From assembly GCA_046155605.1 (NCBI GenBank), contig JBJXFQ010000085.1, forward strand, positions 1 through 5,463: a stretch of DNA of 5,463 bases, written 5' to 3'. Within the stretch, counting starts at the first letter, position 1; the number at the start of each line of letters is the position of its first letter. Below, one piece after another: positions 5,411-5,463 of the stretch. A model generated the notes under the pieces. It did not search any database, had not been told where the DNA came from, and saw nothing but the letters and a program-made list of their open reading frames with translations. The translations under genes were made by a program, and so were the position numbers. Source of the DNA: JAEUIZ01 sp046155605. GTDB lineage: Bacteria > Planctomycetota > Phycisphaerae > Phycisphaerales > UBA1924.

Positions 5411-5433
5411 TGACACGCGACGACCAGGTGTCA
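5411..5433. repeat. Dyad TGACAC-N11-GTGTCA
   Basis: Perfect 6-base arms separated by 11 bases, centred one helical turn plus a half apart, as in an operator for a dimeric regulator. It overlaps TTGACA (5410-5415), a good -35 hexamer on the plus strand, though no clear -10 follows. The dyad ends 27 bases before an ATG at 5461 that has GGAG 9 bases upstream, so it may regulate a plus-strand gene that begins at the window edge. Confidence 0.4.
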
Positions 5434-5463
5434 GCGGACAAACCGTTGGAGCAGATCGGGATG

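Larger units (their letters stand above)
4957..5463. other. Non-coding, repeat-rich region upstream of recombinase operon
   Basis: No convincing gene is seen in these 507 bases. The stretch contains CGTCAACC at 5106-5113, 5123-5130 and 5299-5306, with an inverted GGTTGAC at 5408-5414. GAGAGYG occurs at 5133, 5149, 5211 and 5229, and there are several GC-rich hairpins. The density of short repeats suggests a regulatory or recombination-site region for the serine recombinase rather than a protein-coding one. A minus-strand frame from TTG 5391 to 5125 (88 codons) has no ribosome site and no family resemblance and is not called. Confidence 0.5.

Overview
The window looks like accessory DNA from a GC-rich planctomycete, plausibly Phycisphaerae-like. 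The strongest pointer is an N-terminal LEPR-XLL motif (LEPRALLA), characteristic of large exported planctomycete proteins. The style of the transposases and of the serine-recombinase cassette fits. No rRNA, tRNA or housekeeping gene is present, so this placement is an inference.

Left part (1-1411): the window opens inside the last 37 codons of an IS630-type transposase on the plus strand. It meets, tail to tail, a minus-strand LEPR-XLL gene of about 297 codons. The last few codons and stop of that gene appear to come from the IS630 end, so the surface-protein gene is probably truncated by the insertion. Its start is also odd: the only ATG with a good Shine-Dalgarno is separated from the LEPR frame by a run of eight C, and losing one C would join them. 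A 15-bp tandem duplication and about 340 bp of apparently non-coding DNA follow.

Middle (1412-2404): an IS5-like element of about 993 bp with matching terminal inverted repeats. Its transposase is split by what looks like a single-base loss near 1778, so this copy is probably dead unless -1 frameshifting occurs.

Right part (2410-4956): a minus-strand operon of four tightly packed genes, read from high to low coordinates. In order they are a 74-residue basic protein with a perfect AGGAGG site, a DUF2924 protein, a large serine recombinase with intact catalytic motifs and zinc ribbon, and a small helix-turn-helix protein. The last three are joined by two successive ATGA stop/start overlaps. 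This is a recognisable but functionally uncharacterised recombinase module, probably the integration or excision unit of a mobile element. The final gene loses its coding character after about residue 125, next to the IS5 element.

Far right (4957-5463): no convincing gene. The stretch holds short direct repeats (CGTCAACC, GAGAGYG), hairpins, a TGACAC-N11-GTGTCA dyad and a possible plus-strand start codon at the very edge. It could be the control region or an attachment-site region of the recombinase module. Overall the window records nested mobile-element activity: IS630 into a surface-protein gene, IS5 against the end of a recombinase operon, and the recombinase module itself.
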